Part shown: positions 6,121 to 7,445 of the stretch, one piece after another
Layout of the letters: every line of letters begins with the position of its first letter
How positions within the stretch are numbered: the stretch's first letter is position 1
NCBI GenBank assembly: GCA_029934915.1
Contig: JAOZLI010000061.1
Coordinates: 1-7,445 of the forward strand
Direction of reading: 5' to 3'
DNA length: 7,445 bases
From: Desulfocapsa sp.
GTDB taxonomy: Bacteria > Desulfobacterota > Desulfobulbia > Desulfobulbales > Desulfocapsaceae
The notes under the pieces: model-generated
What the model saw: the letters and a program-made list of their open reading frames with translations, nothing else
The model's database searches: none
What the model was told of the DNA's origin: nothing
Program-made: the position numbers and the translations under genes

Positions 6121-7443
6121 ATGAAAAACATGCATTCCATAAAGATTTTCAGCCTTCTGGCTCTCTCCAGTTTACTTATTGTTCCATCTCTTTCGGCACG
6201 CCCCAACACAACCATTAAAAGTACTCTTACCAGAGTCGAAAACCAGGAAAACGGGACAAAAAACAAGCTGATCCTCCCCTATGCATTCTCCACCGAGAGC
6301 ATGGGATTCACCATGGGTGTTGGCGGCGGGATGAAGGGCTATGGACAGGAGCAGTTACTTTTAGGGGCAACCGCATTTTACAGCGCTGATGAAGCAGCCG
6401 GACTTTTCCTTGGTATGTGGGACTATCGTCCATCCTTTGCCAATCGTTTCTTTATCGGGGCTCAAGGCATGGTTGGCCACTATCCCACCCAACGAGCCTA
6501 CACAAAGCTAGCGTTTGATCCCAACACCACTCGTCCTGGAAGCAATGATTCGGACATGGAGCAATATGGTGAGGACAGTGGATACGACAACTGGACCGAC
6601 TTCAAACTCGAATATGTCCTACCCATGGGATCTGCCCGAAATGATGCCATGCAGCAGTTCACATTAAAACGTGGCCTGCTCCAGTCTGCTCCAGTTGGTG
6701 GAGACAGCTGGAATCCACTCGAAAACGGAGTTACCACCCTACTACTCAGACAGTACAACAGATATCGCACATTTGAACTCGATGAAGGTGACGTTGATGC
6801 TACCGCTCATCCAGTGCAGGTAGCCGTCTCTTACTTCAATACTGATTTCCCTGCAAACCCGTCAACTGGCTCTAGCCAGTATTTCGGCGTAACCCACGAT
6901 TTTGGCTGGCTTGAATCACCGGATGATTGGACTTTTGTTGAATTTGAAGCAAGCAAATATTTCTCACTGGGAGATTCCGACTGGGCCACACAGCGTATCA
7001 TCGCACTCAATATGTGGACGGGTGACAACACCAGCTGGGAGGAAACAACAAATGCGGATGGTACCGTTTCAGTCAACCATCGCACGCCCTTTTACGAAGG
7101 TGCAACCCTGGGTGGTTTTTATCGCATGCGTGCCTACCCAGTGGATCGTTTTAATGACAAGTCAGTTATTTACACCACAGCCGAATATCGCTACACCCTG
7201 GATTGGAACCCCTTGGGCAACATTTCCTGGTTACGATTCCTTCACAGTGACTGGCTGCAATTGGTTGCCTTTGCTGAAGGTGGTCGAGTTGCCAACGATT
7301 ATGACTCGGATCTGTTAAAAGACTGGAAAGTTGATGGTGGTGTCAGTATCCGATGCATGTTTTCCGGTGCTGTTGTTCGTCTTGATATGGCTGTTTCAGA
7401 TGAAACCAGCTCAACTTGGGTAATGTTTGGCCACCCATTTTAA
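6121..7443 (+). CDS. Outer-membrane beta-barrel protein, Omp85/BamA-TamA family, no POTRA domains
   Basis: This 440-aa protein begins with a Sec signal peptide: basic start, hydrophobic core (about residues 9-21) and cleavage after SLSA (A26). The mature part alternates in beta-strand fashion throughout, with aromatic-rich strands and acidic, polar loops (for example 135-155 and the region around 225-232). It ends in Phe (GHPF), the usual outer-membrane insertion signal. The segment LGGFYRMRAYPVDRF (330-344) followed by YTTAEYRYTL, and the terminal VRLDMAVSD, match the layout of the C-terminal Omp85 barrel (surface antigen D15 type), where LGG...RGY/F and the last strand are conserved. No room exists for POTRA repeats before the barrel, so it resembles the stand-alone-barrel branch of Omp85. 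The usual Arg-Gly of the loop motif is Arg-Ala here (R337-A338). The start ATG has no clear ribosome site; an in-frame ATG at codon 4 is an alternative. Its function in the membrane is unknown. Confidence 0.8.
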   Translation: MKNMHSIKIFSLLALSSLLIVPSLSARPNTTIKSTLTRVENQENGTKNKLILPYAFSTESMGFTMGVGGGMKGYGQEQLLLGATAFYSADEAAGLFLGMWDYRPSFANRFFIGAQGMVGHYPTQRAYTKLAFDPNTTRPGSNDSDMEQYGEDSGYDNWTDFKLEYVLPMGSARNDAMQQFTLKRGLLQSAPVGGDSWNPLENGVTTLLLRQYNRYRTFELDEGDVDATAHPVQVAVSYFNTDFPANPSTGSSQYFGVTHDFGWLESPDDWTFVEFEASKYFSLGDSDWATQRIIALNMWTGDNTSWEETTNADGTVSVNHRTPFYEGATLGGFYRMRAYPVDRFNDKSVIYTTAEYRYTLDWNPLGNISWLRFLHSDWLQLVAFAEGGRVANDYDSDLLKDWKVDGGVSIRCMFSGAVVRLDMAVSDETSSTWVMFGHPF

Positions 7444-7445
7444 TT

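Noticed and set aside
6902..7318. 138-codon open frame in another frame of the outer-membrane protein gene
   Set aside because: It overlaps the conserved barrel C-terminus on the same strand, has no ribosome site, and has Trp/Pro/Thr-rich shadow composition.

Overview
The window looks like chromosomal DNA of an anaerobic, selenocysteine-using Gram-negative bacterium. Four things suggest this. The selD gene at the left edge has an in-frame UGA exactly where the active-site Cys/Sec of selenophosphate synthetase belongs. PurF is the [4Fe-4S] type. A small low-potential-type ferredoxin follows purF. An outer-membrane beta-barrel protein with a signal peptide lies at the right edge. The combination fits a sulfate-reducing or related Desulfobacterota lineage (Desulfobulbales-like); that placement is inference, not something read directly from a marker gene.

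Layout, left to right. (1) Positions 1-1024, minus strand: selD, lacking only its last dozen or so codons, with a Sec codon at 986-988 and a SECIS-like hairpin just after it. (2) 1025-1327: a divergent intergenic region holding promoter-like boxes and several RNA-hairpin or dyad elements, including a 13-bp terminator-like hairpin between any promoter near 1100-1130 and purF. (3) 1328-3862, plus strand: a tight three-gene run of purF, a 64-aa ferredoxin and an HD-domain protein that probably starts at TTG. The ferredoxin and HD gene are in the same frame, separated by one UGA and three codons. (4) 3863-3887: a short convergent gap framed by an inverted repeat that contains both stop codons. (5) 3888-5874, minus strand: a PepF/M3 oligoendopeptidase followed by an 8-nt-overlapping 71-aa gene of unknown function. 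(6) 5875-6120: a divergent promoter region. (7) 6121-7443, plus strand: a POTRA-less Omp85/BamA-TamA-type outer-membrane barrel protein.

Functionally this is mostly housekeeping: selenium activation, the first committed step of purine synthesis, an electron carrier, cytosolic peptide turnover and an outer-membrane barrel. No mobile element, CRISPR array, tRNA or rRNA was seen. The most notable point is the selenoprotein SelD. A standard gene caller would truncate it or miss it, and its synthesis depends on its own product. The purF leader is the main unexplained non-coding structure: it could be an attenuator or the terminator of a small RNA.
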